Shown here piece after piece: positions 53,601 through 60,831 of a DNA stretch of 64,000 bases; within the stretch, counting starts at the first letter, position 1; each line of letters starts with the position of its first letter. Where the stretch lies: NCBI GenBank assembly GCA_026399515.1, contig JAPLQT010000117.1:302117-366116 (forward strand), in the 5' to 3' direction. The DNA comes from Pseudomonadota bacterium. Lineage in GTDB: Bacteria; Pseudomonadota; Gammaproteobacteria; Burkholderiales; Rhodocyclaceae. Below the pieces are notes generated by a model, which was given only the letters and a program-made list of their open reading frames with translations, did not search any database and was not told the DNA's origin. The position numbers and the translations under genes were made by a program.

Positions 53601-55470
53601 TTCGATCTTCTCCCGCCAACCTGTAGGCGACGAGTTTCAGCCAATTCAGGTAAGTGGCAAGCCACCGCCGCAGTATTAGTGGCAGACATACAAGTCTTCG
53701 CTCATGGTACCGCGCAGTGCGCTTGTCTGTGATGATGACGGCACCCGAACTGGGATCGACTCTGGACCGCGCAATTGTTTCCTCGGAGAGTTCGCGGCCG
53801 GCAAGCATCGGCTTCAGAACCGAATAGATGCCGACTGCAACCTGATTGTGCACGTCCATTAGCCTTTTCTTCGTGATATGTTTGGGTAGTGCGCGGACTA
53901 GGTGGTCAACATTCCGAAAGGTGGTTTCAATGAAAGAAGCAACCCTCGCCTCATCCGGAAGCCACAGCGATCCAACGTCAGGAATCGTTTGCACGGGGAG
54001 ATTCCCCGACAGTCCCACTTGCCTGTATGCAGATGCAACGAGCCAACTCAGGCGACTCCCGCGCAGCCGAACATAATTGAAGTTGGCGCTCGTACCAATC
54101 GTAAACTTGATTCCGGCGGCGGCGGCGTATGCCTCATCCCCGAAGCGCGACAACAAGAAGGGTCCCCAAGAGTTGGAAAGGTGCGTGAGTGTCGGCCGAT
54201 GTGAGCTGAGTTTCAGATTCCAGAGCATCGCCTTGGTTCTTTTGGCAAGGTGCTTTGCCGACAATTGGAATAGATCAGCGACGGATTGTGGATGATCTGC
54301 AGCTTCTGCACGACGCCGCAGTTCAACCACCAGTTCCAGTGGGAGCGCGACATAGACGTACCGATCATCGGCCGACCTTAAGAATGGCCTTCCCGAGTCG
54401 CTTGCAATCACCTCGTCGAGGTTCCAGCAGAGGACTCCAGACTTGAGATCAAGCCAAAGCCCGGCACCGCCTGTGGAGGAGAGAGGAATTCGCGAAAAGT
54501 TGGACGGAAGTACACGGGAAAAGAGTGTCATCAGCGCGGCAAGCGCTTCCTCGGCGTCAATTGAACTTAGGCGTTGCACTATGCGCGGGATGATCAGTTC
54601 CAGTTCCAGCGGCAGTAGGCCCAGATAAAGAGGAATCCCAGAAAAGATTCGAATTCCGGCATTTCCGGCTTCCGCAAGGAAGCCTCGCAATGGATCTGGC
54701 GCCTTCTCTTCGTCAAATTCCCCTGCTTCATTTTTGCTCGACGCAACGTCGGGGTCATCCAAACCTTTCGACTCGAGTTGCGAAGTCGATTTAGTTGAGG
54801 GTCCAACAATCGAGCTCGGCGTGCTGGGTGTGAAGGGGTCTTCGAGGTTTGACTCAAGTGCTGAAATTGTGCAGATCAACAGCTTTGCGGTTTCGGAATC
54901 GACGACGAAACTACTGTGCATTTTTCGCAGGGAATGCGGATTTATGTCGTTCAGCGACAGGTCGGCAGGGCCCTGGCCGTCGAGCCAACGCCTCACTTCC
55001 TCGGTAAGGGCTAAGGTTGCCTGTTCGCGTGCGGACTGGAGCTTTAACGCCACCAGTCCGCGCACGGAGCGGACCGCGCGCTGCTGATCGGCAGACAGGC
55101 TCTTGCTTATCGGGCCGAGAAATCGCCGCAAGGGGCTTTTCGGCTGAGATCGTATTGCCGCGAGGTCGCGGACGGCATCGACACTACACAGTGGTGTAAT
55201 GGAGACGCGCAAGCGATCAAACGCGTTAACCCATTCCGGGACATCAAGGATCTTGCTTAGCGACGTCCAGTCAGACTTCAGTTCGGAAAGCAACGCCAAG
55301 GTTCCGATGCCTGACTCCGGGATGCCGAATGTTTCAACGAGGCGCGAGAGTACAGTGGATTCAAAGGAGTTCAAGCGCTCTTTCAACGCCGCGATAGTTG
55401 TTAGTTTTGGGCGAGCGCTTCCCTCGCCGGCGGGCGATTCAGGGTAGTGACGGTCAATGTTGATGTCCAT
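50602..55470 (-). CDS. Giant protein with tyrosine-recombinase-like domain
   Basis: The 1622-aa protein starts at an ATG with GGAG six bases upstream (MDINIDRHYPES). Near residues 1170-1315 it has all pieces of a tyrosine recombinase active site in order: R in EHPHRWDAIACLRLCDF, K in VITKESGADLK, H and R in IHDTRDTTI, H in SHSSPTVTAENYGH and a final Y there. An earlier stretch (GRHFLDYLLREAG, mid-protein) resembles a second, degenerate copy. About 300 residues follow the tyrosine. It occupies the right end of the island, opposite the normal integrase. It may be an accessory recombinase or a DNA-binding structural protein. Confidence 0.75.
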   Translation of the reverse strand: MDINIDRHYPESPAGEGSARPKLTTIAALKERLNSFESTVLSRLVETFGIPESGIGTLALLSELKSDWTSLSKILDVPEWVNAFDRLRVSITPLCSVDAVRDLAAIRSQPKSPLRRFLGPISKSLSADQQRAVRSVRGLVALKLQSAREQATLALTEEVRRWLDGQGPADLSLNDINPHSLRKMHSSFVVDSETAKLLICTISALESNLEDPFTPSTPSSIVGPSTKSTSQLESKGLDDPDVASSKNEAGEFDEEKAPDPLRGFLAEAGNAGIRIFSGIPLYLGLLPLELELIIPRIVQRLSSIDAEEALAALMTLFSRVLPSNFSRIPLSSTGGAGLWLDLKSGVLCWNLDEVIASDSGRPFLRSADDRYVYVALPLELVVELRRRAEAADHPQSVADLFQLSAKHLAKRTKAMLWNLKLSSHRPTLTHLSNSWGPFLLSRFGDEAYAAAAGIKFTIGTSANFNYVRLRGSRLSWLVASAYRQVGLSGNLPVQTIPDVGSLWLPDEARVASFIETTFRNVDHLVRALPKHITKKRLMDVHNQVAVGIYSVLKPMLAGRELSEETIARSRVDPSSGAVIITDKRTARYHERRLVCLPLILRRWLATYLNWLKLVAYRLAGEDRTLAHAIASVADRSLDGDRHPLFFRFTKDGRTVALGSADLTIAYARYGFKENFGRHFLDYLLREAGSDSADVMGIMGRANPGQETCGGSSAVVPLEFALGCADKIERWLGTLSLPMPPEIEPRKLKASAIPLTLPKYVPRLLKTPPEWNLRGSLGPRESCPFDDDTVLLASYFPDLFSAWRSRPVPDGWARLALSLIFEDGIALDGELKATLAEISDGTIYRERRVHFVDGKSGTLGIRRVRLSEITVRLIYRLKPGVDRVSVPRSDDIEIEHFLAGAVPEATGKGIAFIMASAAAYRSLRMPGALNYWVRGLRFARTSRPETVARHMLGVCEYPKFDARRRTRRSRTVKTLRSAVNKAIRKVKGGSSHATAISWLLKYLEAAEPTFEQLSHQRLAVGYEIHLCKGLKNIHTLSRYEFGSREFLEKAAVALSGASLDEVDWQSIVASCITGDDSSLLDSPVRTSINHALGWLGLDVRASRRTGPPPCAFVYAEMASAREGALAISLLKARQLTVGDDWHCAATALKLLLEHPHRWDAIACLRLCDFALTVAHPHFVITKESGADLKSDNAPCVYPITDAELVVELKAICDKRAARFPGDSLVPLFGDDLGARSHDTSDRIHDMIANALWCVTGSPLITIHDTRDTTISHGIERLLNAEERYGAGRTLRLRQGMFHLMAEASHSSPTVTAENYGHNFDVHRRIWVNKINDDASCTPSSAFLASVTGIPAVTYRKRASRHVSASPDFFENFDPAVPLGTRAKVVELSSLVSSELDHIEVDDVTDKRDVPSGMAIYFGLRLLGESENASRLTSRLTEADAGRLELGIAALQRRRPSRLGARPDISRKTFVDSIVSTGLAIAMNATPPTMLAVNHLAASIDLIGDSWTFVNREDVLEFYRWITVWRSNDITVEVVMRRNGSSAIDDHLLQRIKSIGAKKVRFIKDRHFNRGVQAMLRFVPAKSAVSMVSARASPSISFLVTACALSLLINPKGILHEDTETPEK

Positions 55471-56160
55471 TGCAATCTCCAGGAAGAGGACGACACGAAG
55501 CGCGCCTCGGTGCACCTTGATGCACGACGCGAAAGACTTAGTTAGTGGGGAGGGTTTGCGGCTAGACAAACTGCAGCGAATGCAGATTCGTTGCACATGC
55601 CCTGATGGGAGGCGTGTGCAGTGAAATGACAAGCCGCGTGAAGGCGTTCCGGAATTGTCGGGCGTACTTAGAGAGCCCACCCGATTTCAAACAATTCGGG
55701 CCGCACGTTGATTTGGGCCAAAAACCCTCATCACTTGGTTGTTGGCCTACAGCTTGGCCAGGAGGCGGACCATTTCAATCCGTGAGTTCCACAGTGAACA
55801 GGGAACGGACGCTACAATACCGCACCAAGCTCTCGAAAACCATCAGCGAAACCTGAATTTGTTGTCAGGTAAACCTGATTTTGTTGTCAGGTTTACCTGA
55901 TAGTTTCAGGTTGGGAAATAGGTGATAATCGAAATGTTTGTTGGAGCAGTAGTCAAATTGGTTGGCGACAATATGATTTAAGCATATTTTTCCGTGTGGC
56001 CGTTTGTGACAGTTCCCCTGCTTAATAGTGGATAGTTGGTGAACGGTGTCACAAAGAGGGTGACGGAATAGAAACGCGAAATCAGCTACTTCGCCTATTG
56101 TTGGCAACCGGGGATGCATGGCGCCCCCTCAGTGACTGTTGAAAACAACACCTTGCCGTA
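55471..56160. other. Right island end, non-coding
   Basis: About 690 bp upstream of the giant recombinase gene and up to the tRNA junction. It contains the repeat array at 55849-55911 and, at its very end, CCTTGCCGTA (56151-56160), which with the left end forms the inverted repeat around the attP core. No gene is supported; an 84-codon frame here has no start signal or domain. Confidence 0.55.
55849..55911. repeat. Tandem 22-bp repeat with six inverted half-sites
   Basis: Two adjacent 22-bp units (55849-55870 and 55871-55892) differ at one base; a third partial unit follows. Each holds ACCTGA and its complement TCAGGT, so six half-sites alternate in orientation (ACCTGA-8-TCAGGT, 2-bp gap, ACCTGA-8-TCAGGT, 2-bp gap, ACCTGA-5-TCAGGT). 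This is the layout of a cooperative protein-binding site, such as an operator, a partition site or recombinase arm sites. It lies 249 bp from the right end. Confidence 0.75.
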
Positions 56161-56207
56161 GCCTCCGAAGCCAGGGGTTGTGGGTTCGATTCCCGCCGGG
56201 CGCACCA
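56161..56207 (+). repeat. 3' part of tRNA-Arg(CCG), island attR
   Basis: These 47 bases are identical to 727-773, the anticodon loop through the CCA of tRNA-Arg. The sequence before it (CCTTGCCGTA) is unrelated to the tRNA 5' half, so this is not a working tRNA. It is the right attachment site; chromosome continues at 56208. Confidence 0.93.
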
Positions 56208-56242
56208 TCATTTCACCTTGGTTAGCCACCTTCTTCACCGCA

Positions 56243-56641
56243 ATGGCATCCCGAGTCCAAGACATCGCCGCGCATATCATCGGCCTCGAAGAGAGTGCCC
56301 TGCGTCGTTGGTGCGACGGCGACCCATCCGGATTTCTCGAGATCTGCGCCGATGAAGTCGTGTACTTCGATCCCTTCCTGGAACGCAGGATCGATGGCCT
56401 CGGCGCGCTGACCGATTACTACGAATCCATGCGAGGCAAAGTCCGCGCCGAACGATTCGAGCTGATCAACCCCCACGTCCAGGTTGTCGGCGAGGCTGCC
56501 GTCCTGACGTTCAATTTCGTCTCATACGGCGGCAACGAGAACGCCTACCGCTGGAACTGCACGGAGGTCTTTCACCGCACCGGTAGTGAGTGGAAACTCA
56601 TCCAGACGCATTGGTCGTTAACCAAACCGGCCGGAACATGA
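56243..56641 (+). CDS. SnoaL-like (NTF2-fold) protein
   Basis: The 132-aa protein has the SnoaL/DUF4440 pattern: a helical start (HIIGLEESALRRWCDGDPSGF), EVVYFDPFLERRIDGLGALTDYYESM, and a curved sheet ending NCTEVFHRTGSEWKLIQTHWSL. The fold gives a small hydrophobic pocket used for ligand binding or isomerase chemistry. The ATG at 56243 is 36 bp after attR; a longer frame would run into the tRNA remnant. Before integration it lay directly behind the tRNA gene and may have shared its promoter. Confidence 0.85.
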   Translation: MASRVQDIAAHIIGLEESALRRWCDGDPSGFLEICADEVVYFDPFLERRIDGLGALTDYYESMRGKVRAERFELINPHVQVVGEAAVLTFNFVSYGGNENAYRWNCTEVFHRTGSEWKLIQTHWSLTKPAGT

Positions 56642-56664
56642 TCGTCAGCCGACCGGCGGCCGGC

Positions 56665-59064
56665 TCAATTCTCGACTGGGCATAACACGTATTGCTCGAA
56701 ATCCTTCAGCGACAGCGGCCTGCTGAAGAAATAGCCCTGATAGGCATGGCAGCCTGAGCCTGCCAGGAAATCTTTCTGCGCCGCCGTCTCGACGCCCTCC
56801 GCGATGACGCCCAAGCCCAGGTTCTGGGCCAGTGCGATGATGGTCTTGGCGATCGATGCATCGTTGGGATCGGTCAGCACATCGCGCACAAAAGACTGGT
56901 CTATCTTCAACTGGGTCAATGGCAGACGCTTCAGGTAAGCCAGCGAGGAATAGCCGGTGCCGAAATCGTCAAGCGAGAAGCCCACGCCTTTGGCCTTCAG
57001 CGCAAACATCTTCTCGATAACCTCCTCGACGTTGGATACCAGCAGGCTCTCGGTCAGTTCCAGCTTGAGCATCCGCGGATCGGCGCCGGTCCGGTCGAGT
57101 ATCGCCAACACCTGATCCACGAAGTCCGGGTTGCGAAACTCGCGGGCGCTGACATTCACCGAAATCGTCAGATGGGCCATCTCGGGTCGGCCGGCCCACA
57201 CTGCCAACTGGATGCAGGAGGTTTCCAAAACCCAATGCCCCAGCGGCAGGATCAGCCCGGTTTCTTCCGCCAAGGGGATGAATTCGCCGGGCGGCACCAT
57301 ACCTTTTCGGGGATGCCGCCAACGCACCAGGACTTCGGCGCCGGTCAGGCGGCCGCCCGCCACCTGGGCCTGGTAGTGGAGCAGGAACTGCTGATTTTCT
57401 ACCGCCTCGCGCAGATCCTTTTCCAGCGCGGCACGCCGCATCACGTCGATCTCCATGTCCGGATCGAAGAAGCGCAAGGCATTGCGACCCGTTGCCTTGG
57501 CTTTGTACATGGCAAGGTCTGCCTGTTTCAACAAATCCTCGATCTCGGCCTGCTGGCCGCTGAACAAGGTCGCGCCGATGCTCGGCGTGTTGTGGTAGGC
57601 GACCTCCTTGAGTTGATAGGCCTGGTTGAGGGCGGCGAGAATTTTTTCCCCCACGGCCTCGGTCTGGGTGGCCGCATCTCTCTCGCTCATCCTCAGACTC
57701 GACAGCATCACCACGAATTCATCGCCTCCCAGCCGCGCTACCGTATCGCCCGCGCGCACGCAGGTGGTCAGGCGTTGCGCGACCTGCTTCAGCAGCAGAT
57801 CGCCCATGTCATGGCCCTGAGTGTCGTTGAGCGTCTTGAAATTGTCGAGGTCGATGAACAGCAGCGCAGCGTAACCGCCGCTACGCGAATTGGCGGTCAT
57901 CGTCTGTCTCAGGCGATCCAGCAGGAGCGTCCGGTTGGGCAGGCCAGTGAGTTGATCGAAGAAGGCCAGCTCATTGATCTTTTCTTCCGCCCGTTTGCGC
58001 TCGCTGATGTCGAAATGTACTCCGACATAATGGGTGACGACGCCGTCGTCGTCCTTGACCGCGGAGATGGTGAGCCATCTCGGGTAATCCTTGCCATTCT
58101 TGTGCCGGTCCCATACTTCGCCGTGCCATGCGTCGGTACGGAGGATGGTCTCCCACATGGCGCGATAGAAATCCGCGTCATGGCGGCCGGACTGGAGCAT
58201 TCGGGGAGTCCTGCCGACGAGCTCGGCCTCGGTGTAGCCGGTGAGCTCGGTGAAGGCGCGATTGACCCGCAGGATCACGCTGTCGGCATCGGTGACCATG
58301 ATGCCTTCCTGGGATTCGAAGGCGGTGGCCGCAATATGAAGTTCCGCCTGGCTCTCGCGCAAGGCGGTGACCGCGCTGGTCAGATCCTTGCGCAACTGGT
58401 TCAGGCGCCAGGCGACCGAATCTATCTCGTCCAGGTTCCGCGGTATCGCGACCTGGCCTGGGCGTTCCGGCAACGGCAGGATCTGCTGGCCCATGTCCAC
58501 GACTTCCCGTTGCAGCCGGTGCAGCCGGCGCGTGACCAACCTGCCGAACAGCGTGGCCATGAAGATCGCCACCAGGAAAGTCTTCAGGCCATTGTTGAGA
58601 ACAATCGACAGCGCCCGGTCAAGCACCTGGCGGTAGATCGTATCCAGACTCGCAACCACCTCCAGGCTGCCGATTTCCGTATCTTCGCCGCGCACCGTAT
58701 GACGCAGGGAATAGTACCTGGTCACGACATTGGCGGACACCCGGGTGCCGGCCTCCCAGCGCTCGCCATGGTTGGCTGTGATCACCGCGACGCGAACCAC
58801 GTTCGGCAAACGCGACAACGATTCGATGGCGACACGGATTTGCGGGGCATCGAAGTCCCAGAGACTGCCGGCGATGGTCGGAACGGAAATAGAAACCCCA
58901 TCGAGTTCGCGGTCCATCTCGCCGCGCAAATCGCGATATTCGAGAGCCAACTGAACGATGGAGAGGATCAGGGTGATCAGCGAACTGAAGCCGATGATCA
59001 GCACGATCAAGCGCCGCCCGATGCGGTTTCCGTCTCCGAACAGCAAATGACGCAGTCTCTCCAT
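56665..59064 (-). CDS. Membrane PAS-GGDEF-EAL protein (c-di-GMP turnover)
   Basis: The 799-aa protein has an N-terminal membrane helix, a periplasmic loop of about 130 residues, a second membrane region (about 165-185), a PAS domain (about 245-355), a GGDEF domain with intact RLGGDEFVVML (cyclase active site) and an EAL domain with GAEVLVRWRHP, LSVNVSAREF, KLELTESLLV and DDFGTGYSSLAYLKRLP. The first EAL motif reads EVL, which is common in active enzymes. It is 6 bp downstream of the substrate-binding-protein gene, so the binding protein probably feeds its periplasmic sensor. Confidence 0.95.
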   Translation of the reverse strand: MERLRHLLFGDGNRIGRRLIVLIIGFSSLITLILSIVQLALEYRDLRGEMDRELDGVSISVPTIAGSLWDFDAPQIRVAIESLSRLPNVVRVAVITANHGERWEAGTRVSANVVTRYYSLRHTVRGEDTEIGSLEVVASLDTIYRQVLDRALSIVLNNGLKTFLVAIFMATLFGRLVTRRLHRLQREVVDMGQQILPLPERPGQVAIPRNLDEIDSVAWRLNQLRKDLTSAVTALRESQAELHIAATAFESQEGIMVTDADSVILRVNRAFTELTGYTEAELVGRTPRMLQSGRHDADFYRAMWETILRTDAWHGEVWDRHKNGKDYPRWLTISAVKDDDGVVTHYVGVHFDISERKRAEEKINELAFFDQLTGLPNRTLLLDRLRQTMTANSRSGGYAALLFIDLDNFKTLNDTQGHDMGDLLLKQVAQRLTTCVRAGDTVARLGGDEFVVMLSSLRMSERDAATQTEAVGEKILAALNQAYQLKEVAYHNTPSIGATLFSGQQAEIEDLLKQADLAMYKAKATGRNALRFFDPDMEIDVMRRAALEKDLREAVENQQFLLHYQAQVAGGRLTGAEVLVRWRHPRKGMVPPGEFIPLAEETGLILPLGHWVLETSCIQLAVWAGRPEMAHLTISVNVSAREFRNPDFVDQVLAILDRTGADPRMLKLELTESLLVSNVEEVIEKMFALKAKGVGFSLDDFGTGYSSLAYLKRLPLTQLKIDQSFVRDVLTDPNDASIAKTIIALAQNLGLGVIAEGVETAAQKDFLAGSGCHAYQGYFFSRPLSLKDFEQYVLCPVEN

Positions 59065-59070
59065 GCCGGG

Positions 59071-59910
59071 CTAGCGTGCCACCGCCACTCCCCGCTCCAC
59101 TTCGATCCGATACCTGTCGAACAATCCCTCGGCTTTCATTTTCTTCAGCGTCGCCGCCAGACGCGGCGCCAGATCGGCGTGCTTCTTGAAAAGATAGGGA
59201 TAGGTCGGCACGGAGGTGATATCGAACAGCTTGCGGACATCGCCCATTCCCTTGAATTCTCCCGAACGCAGCGCGTCGTTGACATAGATATCGATATCAC
59301 AGAAAACATCGCTGCGTCCAGCCAGCAATTTCCTGATCCCCTGTTCGGTGCTGATGACGTTGGAAAGTTGCGCGGGTGGAATCGCCTTCTTCAGCGCGTT
59401 CTCGCAAACCAGGATTCCCCGCCGGTACTCAACCAGGACCTCCGCCGGCAAATCCCCCAGGCTCTTGGCGCGTAGCGTGGCGTTCGTTGAAAACAACGAG
59501 AACGTGAAATCCATCACCGATTCCTCGACCCTGATCAGCTCGGGATGGGCATCGGCGTATGAGTAAACTCGTGTGACCTCGCCATCGATGGCGCCCTGTT
59601 CGACAAGAGCCGAGCGACGCGCCAAAGGGTATACGGCCATTTCAAGAGGGATTCCCAGACGCCTGAAGGCTTCGTTGTAAATCATCTTGACATACCTATA
59701 GGCATTCCCCTCGTCGGTATCCGCAGCCATGACGAACGGCTTGGATTGCGTCGATTGTGCCTGGCTCAGGGATGGCGAAAACGAAGCCAATAAGCCGAGC
59801 AGCAAGAGTAACCGACCAGAACACCGCCACAGCCGCCTCGCGCCAGAGCCCAGGTCGCTCATCAACGCAGTGAGAAACCTCCCTGGTATCGATGTCCTCG
59901 CGGCAGTCAC
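59071..59910 (-). CDS. Periplasmic solute-binding protein paired with GGDEF-EAL gene
   Basis: The 279-aa protein has a signal peptide after a longer basic start (LLLLLGLLASFSPSLSQAQ) and a family-3 binding fold (ADTDEGNAYRYVKMIYNEAF, LIRVEESVMDF). GTG at 59910 has GGAGGG close upstream; an ATG at 59862 is an alternative. With no transporter genes around, it most likely senses a ligand for the membrane GGDEF-EAL protein encoded 6 bp downstream. Confidence 0.85.
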   Translation of the reverse strand: MTAARTSIPGRFLTALMSDLGSGARRLWRCSGRLLLLLGLLASFSPSLSQAQSTQSKPFVMAADTDEGNAYRYVKMIYNEAFRRLGIPLEMAVYPLARRSALVEQGAIDGEVTRVYSYADAHPELIRVEESVMDFTFSLFSTNATLRAKSLGDLPAEVLVEYRRGILVCENALKKAIPPAQLSNVISTEQGIRKLLAGRSDVFCDIDIYVNDALRSGEFKGMGDVRKLFDITSVPTYPYLFKKHADLAPRLAATLKKMKAEGLFDRYRIEVERGVAVAR

Positions 59911-60070
59911 TTTGCCCTCCCAATCAAATTTTGACCGCTTGCTTCGGCAGCCAAGGTATCCAATCCGTAGGCCTCATCTTACCCTGGCATTGGGTTGATA
60001 GCCGCCGCCCCGGTTGCCGATGGTACTGGAATACCGTTTTCCCAGTATCGAAAATAAGCAGTTCCGGGTA

Positions 60071-60110
60071 TTTCCTTCGCGCAGGCAGTATCTATATTTC
60101 GTGAAGGAAA
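60071..60110. repeat. Stem-loop in the leader before hsp20
   Basis: TTTCCTTCGCG (60071-60081) pairs with CGTGAAGGAAA (60100-60110): an 11-bp stem with one G-T pair and an 18-base loop. It lies about 115 bp upstream of the small heat-shock gene, in the 313-bp gap 59911-60223. No T-run follows, so it is not an obvious terminator; it may be part of the hsp20 leader or an operator. Confidence 0.45.
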
Positions 60111-60223
60111 AACATTTCGCGGGCGTTTCGCTGATGGTCGCATTTCTGAGCGTCATTCAATGCCTGGCGTGATTTTATCCATGTAGTTCCAGTTTTCGCT
60201 TGATCAACAGAAAGGAATTCATC

Positions 60224-60670
60224 ATGAACAAGCTCACCCGTTATGACCCGTTCGGCGGCTTGACTCGCTTCGATCCGTTCGGGGACATCAACGACATGTT
60301 CAAGGGTTTCACCTTGCGGCCGGTCTTCCGCGGCATGGAAGCGGAGCCCCAGATGAAGATCGATGTCTCGGAAGAGGACAAGTCCTACCTCGTAAAGGCG
60401 GAAATTCCCGGCGCAAAAAAAGATGACATTCACGTGTCCGTTGACGGCAACCAGGTTTCCATTAGCGCCGAAGTAAAGAAGGAAAAAGAAGAAAAGGATG
60501 GCAAGAAAGTCATCCGCAGCGAGCGTTACTACGGAAATGTTTATCGCAGCTTCACGCTCGGCCAGGATGTCGACCAGGGCGCCGCCAAGGCCAAATATGC
60601 GGACGGGGTGCTGGAACTGACGCTGCCCAAGAAACCCGGTTCCACTGCCAAACAGTTAACCATTTCGTAG
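60224..60670 (+). CDS. hsp20: Small heat-shock protein (Hsp20/alpha-crystallin)
   Basis: The 148-aa chaperone starts MNKLTRYDPFGGL (AAAGGA eight bases upstream) and has a crystallin domain with MKIDVSEEDKSYLVKAEIPGAKKDDIHVSVDGNQVSI (read in parts), the RYYGNVYRSFTLG turn and the AXXXXGVLXLXLPK box (AKYADGVLELTLPKK). It binds unfolding proteins without ATP. It is chromosomal, upstream of the fatty-acid cyclopropanase gene. Confidence 0.95.
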   Translation: MNKLTRYDPFGGLTRFDPFGDINDMFKGFTLRPVFRGMEAEPQMKIDVSEEDKSYLVKAEIPGAKKDDIHVSVDGNQVSISAEVKKEKEEKDGKKVIRSERYYGNVYRSFTLGQDVDQGAAKAKYADGVLELTLPKKPGSTAKQLTIS

Positions 60671-60831
60671 GCTGGGCATACTCCCGCGCGCGGCGCAGCG
60701 GCGAAAAGCTCGCCGCAAGCACGGCAGCCCGCAGCCAGATTTGATCCCCTCGCCGGATGCTTCGGATTCTGCCAGATGGAGGCTCACCTCAAAACGGCGC
60801 CGGTAACTCGCGAAGTGAATACGAGGAATAC

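Larger units (their letters stand above)
631..56160. mobile_element. Genomic island integrated in tRNA-Arg(CCG)
   Basis: The island carries a tyrosine integrase and an excisionase-like gene near its left end and is bounded by the two halves of a split tRNA gene. The right boundary is firm: a 47-bp block at 56161-56207 repeats 727-773 exactly. The left boundary is 631 if the 39-bp tRNA fragment at 592-630 is the original 5' half, or about 774 if the tRNA at 698-773 is the original gene. The cargo consists of several operons of signalling, protease and membrane proteins with visibly more AT-rich spacers than the flanks. I recognise no relaxase, mating-pair genes or replication gene; a VirD4-like ATPase stands alone. 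It is therefore probably an integrative element mobilised in trans or a defence/fitness island. Confidence 0.85.

Noticed and set aside
55865-56119. An 84-codon open frame at the right island end
   Set aside because: It overlaps the repeat array, has no ribosome binding site and no domain.
56161-56207. A second tRNA-Arg gene at the right end
   Set aside because: Only the anticodon loop and 3' half are present; the preceding bases do not form the D arm or acceptor strand.
57172-59475. A 767-codon open frame antisense to the GGDEF-EAL gene
   Set aside because: It is the mirror of a GC-rich gene with clear PAS, GGDEF and EAL motifs on the other strand; the antisense protein has no recognisable domain.
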